Below, piece after piece: positions 46,315 through 57,290 of a DNA stretch of 64,000 nt. Source of the DNA: Gnetum montanum (Eukaryota > Streptophyta > Gnetopsida > Gnetales > Gnetaceae); the NCBI GenBank assembly GCA_015680685.1, contig MNCI01005623.1, positions 400,648 to 464,647 of the forward strand, written 5' to 3'. The stretch's first letter is position 1. Each line of letters opens with the position of its first letter. The notes under the pieces are model-generated. The model ran no database searches, was not told where the DNA came from, and saw only the letters and a program-made list of their open reading frames with translations. The position numbers and the translations under genes are program-made.

Positions 46315-46791
46315 TGTTGTTCTTCATGGTACCCACATAATGACATAAAATAAAGAATGCTCTAAAAAATAATAAAAAATTAGAAAGAAACAAAGTTATC
46401 CTAGGGAAAATATTCAAGGTAAAAAATCCCAACATAAATCAATTCTAGACTATTAGCGACAACATAGCTCCAAATATTAAAGATCAAGGAGAATTTACAA
46501 CTTGTAGAGGAAATGGTTTTAAAAGTTATATAATGATACTTTTTCACCCATCAAGGATGCTCCATTTAACCTCCTTTTATATTTTCAAAGTTAAAAAAAT
46601 GAACCCATAATCAATGAGATATGTATCTTTATCTTTTGCAAAGAAGTTAACATAGCTAATAAAGGAACTATGAATTGGATGGTTAAATAAATAAATAATG
46701 GAATGAAACTATGGTATGAAAATATTAAGGAGAAAATAAAAGAAATCATGGTATTATAATCAAGGTTTATTTTCCTTCAAACACCTTTACA
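46315..46791 (-). repeat. 5' LTR of copia element F
   Basis: 477 bp, TGTTGTTC to CACCTTTACA on the plus strand, collinear with 21739-22226. On the minus strand the next bases are AATTGGTATTGGTGCC, a degraded copia primer site (TGGTATCAGAGC, initiator tRNA-Met) at about 46299-46314. Confidence 0.83.
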
Positions 46792-47640
46792 ATATTAGAT
46801 ACATATTTTAAATACTTGTAAATTTAACAATTTTATAGATAACATATTTGATTTCAGCTTTCAACATTTTGGTGATTTGGAATTTAGTGATTTTTTTTAC
46901 CATAAATTTAGTGATTTTGGATTTTAGCAATTTGACATTTGAATTTTTCAAAATCATCATGGTGGATCATTGATTTTAGTGGCTTAGATGAAAATTATTT
47001 TTGAAGTAGCAGAAAGCAACATGTTCCATTTCAAGTAGTTTGGGAATGTACAAGAAGTAGGATTTCAATGAAAGGATTTACAATTTTGTGATATGAATGG
47101 AATAAAATGGTTGCAACATTAAACTCCATGACATCTACAATTATGCAATTGGAATCTATGGTAAAAAGATACAAACCATTCTATCCATAGTATAGTTGAA
47201 AATTTCTTTGTTAAATGTTAAAGAAGCTCAAGATCAAAATAACGTGGATACTTGTAGTTAAAGTTGGATTTCCTTGAATAAAAAATAGCAAGTGCTCACT
47301 CAGGCTTAGAAGCAGTTACTGAAAACCATCATGAAAATGAAGAAAAATGTGACAAGATTTAGAATATTCAAATTGTGAACATTTCAAGGATGAGGATCTT
47401 TTGCAAGTTATTCTGGATTTCTTTATAAAATAAATACACATTTCTTCTACATAGATTATTAGTGAAAATAGAATTGGTTCCAAGGGGTATAAACCTTAAC
47501 AAATTCTTATTAAGTTTGCCTATTGGTGTGAAAAAGGTAAGGCTTTGAACAATAGAAGTATCTTAAAAGTATAGAAGATTTAGATTACTGAAACTTGACC
47601 AAAAAAATAATATGCAAAAAAGTAAGAAAAATGATAGAAA
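46792..47640 (+). other. Sequence between copia and LINE, no clear gene
   Basis: AT-rich, with many stops in all frames. It could include the decayed 5' part or ORF1 of the LINE to the right; I cannot show this. Confidence 0.4.
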
Positions 47641-50006
47641 GTTAAACATGCTTATGTTGAAGGTAAAATTACTTGAATTATAAATATGTTGCATACATCA
47701 ATGAGAAGGAAAAAACCTCCAAAATAGGGATTTTCTTCTATTACATGTGGTTTCATTAATTTTGAAATTTCTTTGGTTAATAAAATGGTACTTTAGATAC
47801 TAGTCATGTCTTTAGTAATTTTGATCTATTTATTTTTGCTAAAACGTAGGAAAAAGAAAAAATTTTCACTATATTTATTCCAAGCTTGAATATTATTTTT
47901 GTTAGAAATAAGAGTTCTAAGATGTGGTATAGACCTTTTTGTTGTATTTCTTTTTTAATTAAAAAGTATAGAGATCATTCCATTGATATGAATAAAGTTA
48001 ATGATAATAACCAATATTTGTGCATTAAAGTTCAAGGAATTTCAAAGGTTCTTTATAGTACTTTTTGTTATTTTTTTCCAAGGCATTTTTCTATTTATAA
48101 TTTTACTAATCTTTCACAAGAGCATTCTTTATAGTACTTGGTTCAAGATATTGCTTGGTAAATTTTTTCTTTGTGGGGTTTTTAATGCTCATATTGTATA
48201 AAATTAGATTCAAAGAATTATTTGGAATACTCAATTAAAGTTTATTGAAGAGCTCTTTTTAGTTCACAGAAGATCATTTATTGAATATATTAAAAATTAG
48301 AAGTATATTCATTTCATAGCATGGGGTTATTACTTTTATTTCTTAATCCTTAGTAACATTAACAAATTTTCTTCCTTCTTTCATTTCACCTTTATTGGGC
48401 ACCAAGGTAACTCTTACATTATTATTCTCTTATCTACTAATGATAATATATACATGGGAGAAAAAATTTAATAAGCTCTTAATTATTATCTAAAATTTAC
48501 TATTGTTACTTTAAATTGTCATATTCACTACAAGAAATGTAGAATTCTTCATTTCATAGAAGATCTTTGTTAAGATTTTCAAATAATAGTGGGTAATATG
48601 TTGGTCAATAATGATAATGAGATAGATTTGACTAATGTTCTTTTGTCTACAGCTACTCAAGTGTAGATTAAGAAGAGGATTACTTGTAGAAAACCTTGGT
48701 TTAATGTAGATTATTTGATAACTCGTAAAGATATTTTAGCTTCCTATTTTCATGTTTCAATATTGAAGAATTATAGAAAGATTATTTAATTTAGAAAAAG
48801 GCAATCCATTAAAGAAGAGTAGGAAAAATCAGTAAGCTCAAATCTAATACTAAAAATTTTGGAATTTCTCCTAAGATAGATAAAAAAATGGTTGGGATTT
48901 TTCCTTGTCTATGATTCAAAATTTCATCAATAACCTTTTTAATCAAGATTCTTCCTCTATAATATAAGATAACTCTAGTGTTCTTAAGTTATTCTTGGTT
49001 GATGTTTCTATAGGAATTTAAAGGTTATCTTTTGTGAAAGATGTTGATGTTAATGGACTATACATAAAGCTTCTTGAATGGGATGGTTCATTGCTATGGA
49101 AAGTAGCTTGAAACATTCTTAATAAAGGGATTTGACATGGTTTGGATATCTCATGATATTCTAGTTAAGTCATCTTGCTTTTTAAAAAGGAAGATAGGAT
49201 AGATCTTAATAATTACCAATAGATTGAAATTAATTTAGTTTTTACTAAGCTTTTAATTATCATTTTGAAGAATAAAATTAGTTTAAGAGCAAAAATACAA
49301 TGTCTTTATGCTCACTTATATGTAGACGTCAAGAGGAATAATTCTAGTATAGACCATCTAATAACTTTTCATTATTGCGTGGAAAAAGAAAATAGCCCCA
49401 ACCAAAAGACTTTTATTTATTTTATTGATTTTTCCAAGGAATACGATTTTATTACTTGAGATAAACTTTGGAAGAGATTGGATAGCATTAACATTACATA
49501 AGATCTCCTTTTTTTATGCTCAAAGAATCTATGACATGGTCAATATTCTTATCTAATATTATCTTACTAGAGAAGGAATAATTATCAACAATTTAGTAGG
49601 AGTTAAACAAGATTGTCCTTAATCCCATACACTTTTTAACATATTTATAGTTGAATTAGATGAATGGATGTAAAATGCCTCTAATCATGGTATGTCAATG
49701 AATGAATTATTTTTTAACATGATTTTCTTTGCAAATGATGTGGCATTGATTGCAAAATTAGCTATAGGATTGAATTATATGCTTTAAATCCTCCATGACT
49801 ACTACAATTCTAGTATGAACATTAATATTAATAAGACTAAAAATTTAGTTTGTTGTACTAAAAATAGAAATTATAATTTGTTTCTTTGGAAAAAAGACTT
49901 GATATATGTGAATCTTATAAATATTTGAAAGTTGAATTTAATAGTAATTATAGTTGAAATACTCTTATTACTCAAAGGTTTTGAAGTGACATGTGAGCTC
50001 TATTTG
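47640..50006 (+). pseudogene. LINE endonuclease and RT, upstream part
   Basis: A plant non-LTR element on the plus strand. FFLCGVFNAHIV near 48167-48200 corresponds to the endonuclease GDFN motif with D changed to V. FTFIGHQGNSYIII near 48390 is later endonuclease sequence. RT: KTFIYFIDFSKEYDFIT at 49410-49457, GVKQDCP near 49602, and FFANDVALIAKLA at about 49728-49766, where the catalytic FADD has become FAND. Stops and frame changes are many. It is interrupted by element D at 50006. Confidence 0.8.
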
Positions 50007-50817
50007 TGATGAATCGTGATTCATTAGGCCCCGATATTGCACCCATCGATATCATGTACATGACATCGCAATTCCCATGTGAGCCTATAAATACACAATG
50101 GGACATATGGAAAAGTGATAGGAAGTTAGTTTTCATTCAGTCGATAGAAGTTAGTTCATTTTTAGTTCTTCTCAACCCTTTCTCCCAGTGCATGCCCACA
50201 GTGTCATGATTGTAATTGTATGGCAACTTTATTCGAGTGTGATGTACTTCGACATGCACATGACTAGAAATAAAGATCAAGATTACTTCATGATTGTAGC
50301 ATTCACTTAGTTTAATAATTTAATTTTATTGTTATTTATTGCTTTTGTAGTTAATATCTCTTCACCCTAAACTCCTTAAACATGGAATGAGTACGACTTA
50401 ATCATGAGCATTCAAGTGTGACTACTTGGTATCCCAGTAGCATACCTACACCATGCGCTTGGTAATCCTAGTGGTAGTCATGCACAAGGTCCAAGATGTG
50501 TATGGATGATTAAGAAATGAATGCTCATCGCACTTAGGGTAACTTAGACTCTCTCTCCCTTTTCCTCCTAGCTTAATTAAAGTTATTTTCCATTGCCTTC
50601 AGGAGTAGCACTAGGTTAGAAACTACATCATACACCTCACTCTGGACTAAACCATACGTGACAAAGCAAATACTAGTCCAGGTGGGAAGACAATGAACTA
50701 TGATTAGTGAGTAACTATCTAGATACCACAACTATCCTATCTATAGAGTTCGACCGGATCATGCGTGAAATGCTTGTATTCGTATGGTTGAGTGTAGGGG
50801 TACCTCGCCACTCATCA
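50007..50817 (+). repeat. 5' LTR of element D
   Basis: 811 bp, TGATGAATCG to CACTCATCA, about 50 bp shorter than the 3' copy because of a deletion in the GATATC-rich head. TATAAATA at 50086-50093. A degraded primer site (TGTCACCGTTGTTGGAAA, 13 of 18 to tRNA-Asp) is at 50819-50836. Confidence 0.93.
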
Positions 50818-50948
50818 TTGTCACCGTTGTTGGAAACGGTGTTAGTTATTTAGATTAGTTATATCACAAGATCACTATAACAAAGTATTCATGATATATC
50901 TCTTAGAAAAGAAATTAATTTTAATTAAGTCACACACGATTCACAACA

Positions 50949-51215
50949 ATGTCTCTCTCACAAAACTTTGATAATGGAACAATGAGTAAGGAAATTCATT
51001 GGAGAACCAAAAAATTATATGATGATGAAGATAAATTTTGGATTACTCAACCTTATGTAGGAGTCCCCTACATTCATGAACACCCCAATGATACTCAAAG
51101 ACTTTCATCATCCAACTTTGACACCTTTAGTAAGTATGAGACATCCCATAGAACAAGAAGGCCCAAAAGGTCTAGGACCTTCTTGATAACTAACAAGAAC
51201 AAGAAGCCCCGAAAT
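50949..51215 (+). pseudogene. gag of element D, 5' part
   Basis: Opens MSLSQNFDNGTMSKEIHWRT, matching A at 1954. Continues to about 51215, where the host reading gives way to minus-strand sequence of element H. The remainder resumes after H. Confidence 0.82.
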
Positions 51216-51229
51216 GCCTAGGACTCAGC

Positions 51230-52913
51230 AATTTGTAGTACCTATCATGTTTTGGGCGAGAAATCTCTAATACGTGTTTGTATTGGATTTTCCCAACTTT
51301 CAGGAGTTGCTCCAATAGTTTAGAGGGTTCCATCAGTAGCAGTGTATACCTTGAATGATCCTTGCGCTCAAAGTTGGACCTTATGGTAGCCCCTATCAAT
51401 GTAGGTGAGTTAGTGCTAGAGTTGGTAGTTTTATCAGTTGGGGCCTTGGGTTGCTTAGCTATCAGGCCCTGGTTGCTTGCTTTTGCACTTGCAGCCATTG
51501 TTTCCACTATTGTGTTTTTCTTGCAAGCATGTTGGTTTCTATAGGCCATGAAGGCTAGGTCATTTCTAGCTTGTGCTACTTCCTCTATGCCTTTTTTTGG
51601 GCAAAGGCTTCACTGAGAGACTTCAGGGGTATATAATATAGTGTAGACTTAATGAAGTCATTCACTACACCTTTGAAGATGGCAAGTAGTTGTGTCTTTG
51701 CTAGGGGTTCATGCATTTCACTCAATGCAACATTCCAATGTTGGAACAATTTTGGGATAGGTTCTAGAGGCCCCTGCTTAACGTACATGAGCTGGTTGAG
51801 GGTTGCTTTAGGCTATAGGTTGTGCCTGAAGTGTATCACAAACTGGCTTATGAGATCCTCCAAAGTGGAGATTGAGGCCTTGGGTAGCATGCGATACCAG
51901 TCTAAAACCTTGCCAGTGAGTGACATGAGGAACACGTGCATGATGGCATGTGGTCAAGCTTGAAGGAGTAGGCACTCAAATCAAAATGTGAGCAAGTGTG
52001 CATTGGGGTCACCTTCACCATTGTACTCAGTGAATGTTGGCAGTAGGACCCCAATTGGAAGAGTTAGAGGTGGTACCACAGGACTTATGGGATCATCTTG
52101 ATAGAAGTCAACCACCTTGATGATGTTGAAGGAGGTAGCCTTGAGTCTGTTGATCTCCTCTGTCAAGCTTTGGATTAGCTAGAATGCTTGATCCAAGCTT
52201 GAGAATGTGCTAGCTAATTGCATTGTTTGGGCTTGTGTTGGTTGCATAGCATAGGGTCGAATTATTGGTTGTGGAGTTTGTCAGTTTAATGTCATAGCGG
52301 ATGGTTGTTGCCAGTTTAACATCTTAGTAGATGGTTGTTGCTAGTTTAACATCATAGGAGATGGTTGTAGTTGATGAGGAATGGGCATGATGACTGAGGT
52401 GGGCCACACACAAGTGGGTTGGACGAACACCACAGATGCCAACGAAATAGGTAGGATGTAGGATGCCTGAGTTTTTTGGGGCTAGGAGGTGGCCCCTACA
52501 TGAGCCTAGTGTTGGGAAAATTCATTAGTTGCTTGCGAGGAAGGTTGAATTGGCATGGTTACCATCTCAAAGAGGATGGGTGGACTAAACCGAGAAGGGA
52601 CTATAGTAGGTAGTGGTCATTGGAAGATCGTGTAGAGGGGGCTCTCACGATTGGTGTGGGCCTCAAACTCATCTTCTTCCTTATGTGAGGCTTCCTTGTA
52701 GGTTGTCATTGCATCATGCTTGTTTTCATGGATGATTTGGAACAACAACTGGTGGCAGGACTCTGTGAGTGGGATTATGTCAAACGAGGGGTCGTACTTC
52801 CGTCCATTCCGGTGGACTTGTTCATATTCCTGTTTTTCCTCCAAATCAAGATAATCCACTAGTAATCCTGCTTGGATTTTGGCACAAACAAAATTGTATT
52901 ATTCATGGCTTAG
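51230..52913 (-). pseudogene. gag of element H
   Basis: Retrotrans_gag core on the minus strand: LPTFTEYNGEGDPNAHL near 52025, FLMSLTGKVLDWYRMLP near 51930, and ISTLEDLISQFVIHFR near 51870. The N-terminal part includes MDYLDLEEKQEYEQVHRNG at 52859. A glutamine-rich linker contains three 30-bp repeats (52282-52371) coding for an alternating QPSAMTLNWQ-like unit. Frames change after 51585. Wording is of the Tat/Ogre or related gypsy type, distinct from the Athila-like gag of A-G. Confidence 0.75.
52282..52371. repeat. Three 30-bp repeats in H gag
   Basis: CAGTTTAATGTCATAGCGG and its variants begin at 52282, 52312 and 52342, keeping the reading frame. They encode a short repeated Q/N/W-containing peptide. 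Confidence 0.8.
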
Positions 52914-53194
52914 TGCAGCACACTTTGGTTGGATCCTAGTGTCAAATGTGTTAGCCACCAATGTGGAAGGTTGATCTAGATTCATGTTCACAGATTGGGT
53001 TGTGAGAGTTGCTATTTGCAGAAAATGGCTAACTTTGAAAACTGCAAAAAAGTAACTAAGTCTACCAGTAGTAGGAAAATGGCTAAGTATAAAAATATAG
53101 AAAAATGGCTAAGTGTAAAAATGTAGAAAAAAATACTAATTATAAAAATTTAGAAAAAATGCTAAGTATGAAAAATGTGAAAAATGGCCAACTC

Positions 53195-53350
53195 TAGTGC
53201 TACACTAGCTATGCTAGAGCTTGGTACGCTTGCTACGTTAGAGCTTGCTACACTATAGCTTGTCATGCTTGCTATGCTATAGCTTGTCAAGCTTGCTATG
53301 TTATAGCTTGTCAAGCTCACTACGCTAGAGCTTGCTACACTTTGAGAACT
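53195..53350. repeat. Minisatellite in the 5' leader of H
   Basis: Irregular units of about 26-33 bp built from GAGCTTGCTACAC, ATAGCTTGTCAAGCTTGCTATG and similar, between gag and the primer site. Confidence 0.75.
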
Positions 53351-53412
53351 TGTTACACTCTCTAGAACATCCAAATTTTTGACTAAGTGCTAATCAAAAA
53401 TGTAGATAGAAA

Positions 53413-53438
53413 TGGTTCAAGCCCTCCTTCTAGTGCCA
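53413..53438 (-). other. Primer binding site of element H
   Basis: On the minus strand TGGCACTAGAAGGAGGGC, then TTGAACCA, six bases inside the LTR. It ends in the T-loop-like GGTTCAA sense expected of a tRNA 3' half. I cannot name the tRNA with certainty; it is not the tRNA-Asp type used by the A-G family. Confidence 0.55.
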
Positions 53439-54134
53439 AAAAATGTTATGTCTGAAAACATCAGTGGTTGGAACACCAAGAGGTTGCTGGCATACAGCCT
53501 AACCCCGAATCCATGCAAGGGTTGTGCTAAAGAGAACAAAAACGAGGTGCCCTAAATGGTCTAGTCGATCAAATAGGGACTTATGTGGTGTTAAAATAAC
53601 CATGTATAAAAAGGATTTATACTACATTATACTTAGGCATTGGGTTTGTCTAAGCTATAGCATAGCGGGGTGTCCCAGCCTAGGAACAATGATGTAAATG
53701 TGAAAATATGTATGAAAAAGTGAGAAAATACAAGTGTTACCCTAAATGCCAAAGAGGACTACTTGAGAAATGCAACAGAATTTGAGAATAGTAGTGTAGT
53801 GCCCTAAATGAAGGAGCATAGCTAATTCAAAAAGGATCTAAAAAGGTACATAGTGTATAATAGGTGTAGTGGGAGTGTAGTCCCAGCCTCGGTGGTGTCA
53901 AACTGTGAAGTCTGGTGCTCATTGTGATGAACTATGCCTACCAGGTTGGTAGCCATAGTGTACTGTGTGATGTTCTACAAGGCTACAATGGGGCTGTAGT
54001 ATAGCATGCGATGTAGCTATGCTTCTCTATTGGTGTAGTGTGCTCTGGGTCTTATTTGCCCATAACGCTAAGTGCCAAAATGCAAAATGGAAGTGCCAAT
54101 TACCTTACTAGTGAAAAATGGAAGCCAACCAACA

Positions 54135-54168
54135 CCCCCCCCCCCCCCCCCCCCCCCCTCCTCAAAAG
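54135..54168. repeat. Poly-C run of 34 bases
   Basis: Uninterrupted C at 54135-54168 after AACA and before TCCTC, within the H LTR. Very long for a C homopolymer and hard to sequence accurately. Confidence 0.95.
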
Positions 54169-54256
54169 AGGGCATAGGGGCATTTATAGGGCTAGGGTTA
54201 GCCCAAAATGTGGATTAGGTGCCATGTGGCAGTGTGGTGGGTGGGACCATTCTCAT

Positions 54257-54432
54257 CCCATGTTACGTGCAGGACACAAGACACTAGCTACTACGCTCGT
54301 CCCATGTTACATGCAGGACACAAGATGTTTGCTACTGGGCTTGTCCCATGTTACATGTGGGACATGGGACACTATCTGCTATGCTCATCCCATGTTACGT
54401 GTGGGACACGGGATGCTGGCTACTACACTAGA
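54257..54432. repeat. 44-bp tandem repeat, four copies
   Basis: CCCATGTTAC + RTGYRGGACA units start at 54257, 54301, 54345 and 54389, an exact period of 44. Later copies change CAGGACACAAG to GGGACAYGGG. Confidence 0.92.
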
Positions 54433-54742
54433 CAAGGTGCTATGCTACACTACACTACACAACTTAACATGGTGCTACGCTGCGCTATGCTGCACAATGT
54501 AACTAGGTGCTATGCTATGCGACGTTACATAGCATGATATGATGCTATGTTGCGCTATGCTACACAGCATGACATGGTGCTACACTGTGCTACTCTGTAC
54601 AGCATGACCGGGTGCTATGTTGTGCTATGCTACATAGGGTAACATGGTGCTACAATACACAACATGACTGGGTTCTACACTACGCTACATTGCATAGTGT
54701 GACATGGTGCTACACTGTGCTATGCTACACAGCTTGACATGT
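54433..54742. repeat. GCTATGCTACAC-type minisatellite
   Basis: About eight degenerate units of roughly 36-39 bp, each containing TGGTGCTACRCTGYGCTATG and ACACAGCATGACA-like parts, directly after the 44-bp array. Confidence 0.8.
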
Positions 54743-54959
54743 GAATTTGCAAAAATTTCCATCATTCTAACACTTAGAAAAATTTTGTAGATCTAGTAGT
54801 TGGAGCTGACTACACTCAACACTTGGGAAAATGTGGACAAAGTGCCACCGTTTTGACACTTAGCCAAATTTGCAGTCGAGATGTCGAGACCTGAAATTTT
54901 ATGGTGTTTTAGCTCTCTTCCTTCAACGTTAAATTGTGATATGGATGACTATCTTTCAA

Positions 54960-56570
54960 GGGATCAGTGTAGAACTAAAACTTGATCTCATAAAGAAAAT
55001 CAAGAACACCAACATGAACAAGGACAACATCGTCCCAATGCACAAACTCACAACCCACTTAGTGACGATGAACCCCTACTAGCCACTAAGAGCCTAATGC
55101 CTATACAAGAGGCCATTTAAATATCCTACAAGCATCACAAGGAAAGCTATCTACCCAGGCTTGACTTAAACAAATTTTCTAAGTTTTCTGGAGGCTATGA
55201 TTTACATCTGCAACATCATTTACAAGCCTTCTATGATGCCTATGTATGAAACAATATTGATAATGGGTGGCAAAAACTTAAGCTCTTTCCTATGACACTC
55301 GTTGGCCAAGCAAAAGTGCGGTACAAATTCTTAAAACCAAAATTAATCTGTAGTTGGCCAATAATGGTAGAACTCTTTACTGAATGATATCAAACCTATG
55401 TCAAAGTGTCAGCCTTGAGGAGAAAAATCCAAGAATGGAAACAAGAGCAACATGAACCCTCGGACATGGCCTTAGAAAGATATTATGCATTATTAAACAA
55501 CTACATAGGTCATGGGTTCTCCGAGGAGAGGCTAATGTACCATATCATGGATGGGCTCTGTAATGAAATAAGGAAAGCCCTAAGGATGTATGCCCAAGGT
55601 CAACTATATGAGCTACAAACCCATCAACTCCAAGAGCTTATTAAGCGGGTAGTAAAAGAAGAAGGAGAAATGGCTAAATGGGAGAATGTTGAAAACTCTC
55701 AACAAGACCAAAATCTCAAATTAGAAAAGGTCTATAACCATAAAGAGGAGAAATCAACTCACCTTGAGGAAGTGCAATTGTTTCTACCTTTTCCAATGTA
55801 ACAATCACTAGATGAAATCATAGCAAAGATCAATAAGATGATGGAGTGGGTGCATCAAAAATATGGAGAATATGCTAACTATAGTAGAGGCATAACTATT
55901 CCAAATCAAGAAATAGGATAGGACACCATGCAACAATCAGAACAAAGGGTAGAAGATAATAAGAATAAGAACTCAACTACCAACTTCTCACATCAATGCA
56001 ACGTCTATCTGTACGATCACCCCAAAGGCCAATGCCCAGTTTTGTCACATTTACATGAGCATTGAGGAGGAATGTTACACCCATATTTCATATAGAAATA
56101 TTGGGTTCATCCACAATGGAAAAAGCCCCAGTCATGGGGGAAGCCATAACCAACCTGACCATATCCTTTGTATGTCCCAACACCAAATGCTTACTATGTT
56201 CAACACCCTATTTCTCCAATCGGATCATCATCCTCTACTTGATCTCGTCATTATCATTCTCTAGAATACTATCCACTCATACCCTCTCCAACAAGGTCAC
56301 CACCTCATGTACCTTACACTTTTCCTCAACAACAATACTCTCATCCTTCACCCCCTTCTACATCACCACCAATTGTACCTAAAGGGTTTGCACTGTAGCA
56401 TCAACACACAAATGTTACTTGTGCTACTACTGACAACAACATTGGAAACCCACCACACCAAAGTTGTCCCTTCTTTAGACGTGACCATCAAAAGGGACAC
56501 CTCAGTTCTAAAACCACTGCATCATCCAACTCAACACAAGTTCAACACTGTGGTGCATCTTCCTCTTTGA
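54960..56570 (+). pseudogene. gag of element D, 3' part
   Basis: Resumes with AACATCGTCCCAATGC and CTTAGTGACGATGAACCCC (about 55027-55080), matching A at about 2090-2145. The core ORF at 55406-55801 reads EWKQEQHEPSDMALERYYAL and YAQGQLYELQTHQLQELIK. The knuckle near 55999-56037 reads CNVYLYDHPKGQC, with the second cysteine lost. A proline/serine tail follows to 56570, ahead of the U3-like cluster. Confidence 0.83.
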
Positions 56571-56679
56571 AACATGAGTGGTGGACCTTTTACACCAACT
56601 TCAAGTCCTTCATTTTTGAGTTTAGAATTTCAGAAATTTATCAATTTTTCTAAGTACCCTACTTTAAATAGGTCACGAT

Positions 56680-56758
56680 ATCACGTATGCAATATTGTAT
56701 CTGACGTGATATCGTGGCCACGCTATCACATACGTGATATCATGTCACACAAAACTAT
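56680..56758 (+). promoter_or_regulatory. U3-like palindrome cluster with TATA-like stretch inside element D
   Basis: CACGATATCACG, GCAATATTG, GTGATATCGTGG and CGTGATATCATG palindromes are followed by AACTATATATATGG. Same position relative to gag and ORF2 as in element A, although the exact palindromes have diverged. Proposed internal promoter of ORF2. Confidence 0.45.
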
Positions 56759-56767
56759 ATATATGGA

Positions 56768-56796
56768 CCCCCCCCCCCCCCCCCCCCCCCCCCCCC
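56768..56796. repeat. Poly-C run of 29 bases
   Basis: Directly after ATATATATGGAC in element D. Element A has only GGATCCCC at the equivalent site (5373), so this is an expansion in D or a sequencing artefact. Confidence 0.95.
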
Positions 56797-57290
56797 ACAC
56801 ATGTCAACATCATTTTCAACTATTCACATGGGGAACTTTTTAAATTTTCTTCTACAACTCGTGACTTGCCCACCTCTTATTCCAATAGCCATAACTTGCT
56901 CACTAGCATCCCGATTCTTATTCTGAAAGAACCTACCTAAACTTGGATTTTTTAGCATAGTCATGGTGGAGGGGTACACTCCAAATTGCATATAAATTTT
57001 TTGAAATTCATCATCGTCCGAAGGATACTATAAGAGGTAATTTATTACAAAAAATGATGATAAACTTGTGACAAAAACAATCTTATCTCCTCACCTACAC
57101 TAGGAAATTAAATTTTAAAGCACCTAATCAAATTAAGAGGTCCAATATTAAAAATTTTAGGGGATATTTCCACAAGATTTTCTAACTCTAGATCAAATGA
57201 AATAAGAAACGAATTCATTAAGGTAGAAGTAAGGTATAACTTAAATTTTGTAAACAACCTTACTAATGGTTGGCCTCATCTGATTACAGA
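56797..57290 (+). other. Noncoding leader of D ORF2
   Basis: Parallels 5378-5876 of A (CATCATTTTCAACTATTCACA, CATAGTCATGGTGGAGGGG and others), ending in CTGATTACAG just before the ORF2 ATG, a possible 3' splice site. No gene. Confidence 0.55.

Larger units (their letters stand above)
21739..46791 (-). mobile_element. Element F: Ty1/copia retrotransposon split by three insertions
   Basis: Four pieces (21739-23039, 25644-25917, 32086-about 33445, 44800-46791), about 4.9 kb together, in correct copia order on the minus strand: LTR, primer site, gag, gag-pre-integrase, integrase, RT, RNase H, LTR. At the E and G insertions the reading frame continues across the gap when one copy of each target duplication is removed, so the pieces belong to one element. 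No matching duplication was found outside its own LTRs (CCTTT left, ATATT right), probably through decay. Confidence 0.88.
51216..54911 (-). mobile_element. Element H: truncated gypsy element inside D gag
   Basis: Minus-strand piece holding a 5' LTR (53444-54911), a primer site and gag, then breaking off at about 51216 without pol or a 3' LTR. It differs from the TGATGA family in LTR, primer and gag. Its LTR is related to the solo LTR at 58250-59920 (shared AACAAAAACGAGGTGCC / AACAAAGGCAAAGTGCC block). No flanking duplication was identified, as expected for a truncated copy. Confidence 0.78.
53444..54911 (-). repeat. 5' LTR of element H
   Basis: About 1468 bp, TGTTATGTCTG at 53444 to GGTGTTTTA at 54911 (final CA decayed to TA; the related solo LTR ends GGTGTTTCA). 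Inside are a 34-base C run, a 44-bp tandem repeat and a GCTATGCTACAC-type minisatellite. Confidence 0.75.

Noticed and set aside
51362-51963. Plus-strand ORFs at 51362-51544 and 51652-51963
   Set aside because: They are antisense shadows of the H gag, whose minus-strand reading has the recognisable Retrotrans_gag motifs.
54038-54537. ORFs of 109-154 codons with polyproline
   Set aside because: They are read through a poly-C run and tandem repeats inside an LTR; no conserved protein feature.
56574-56940. ORFs with a proline run in element D
   Set aside because: The proline run is the 29-base poly-C; the equivalent region in element A is noncoding.
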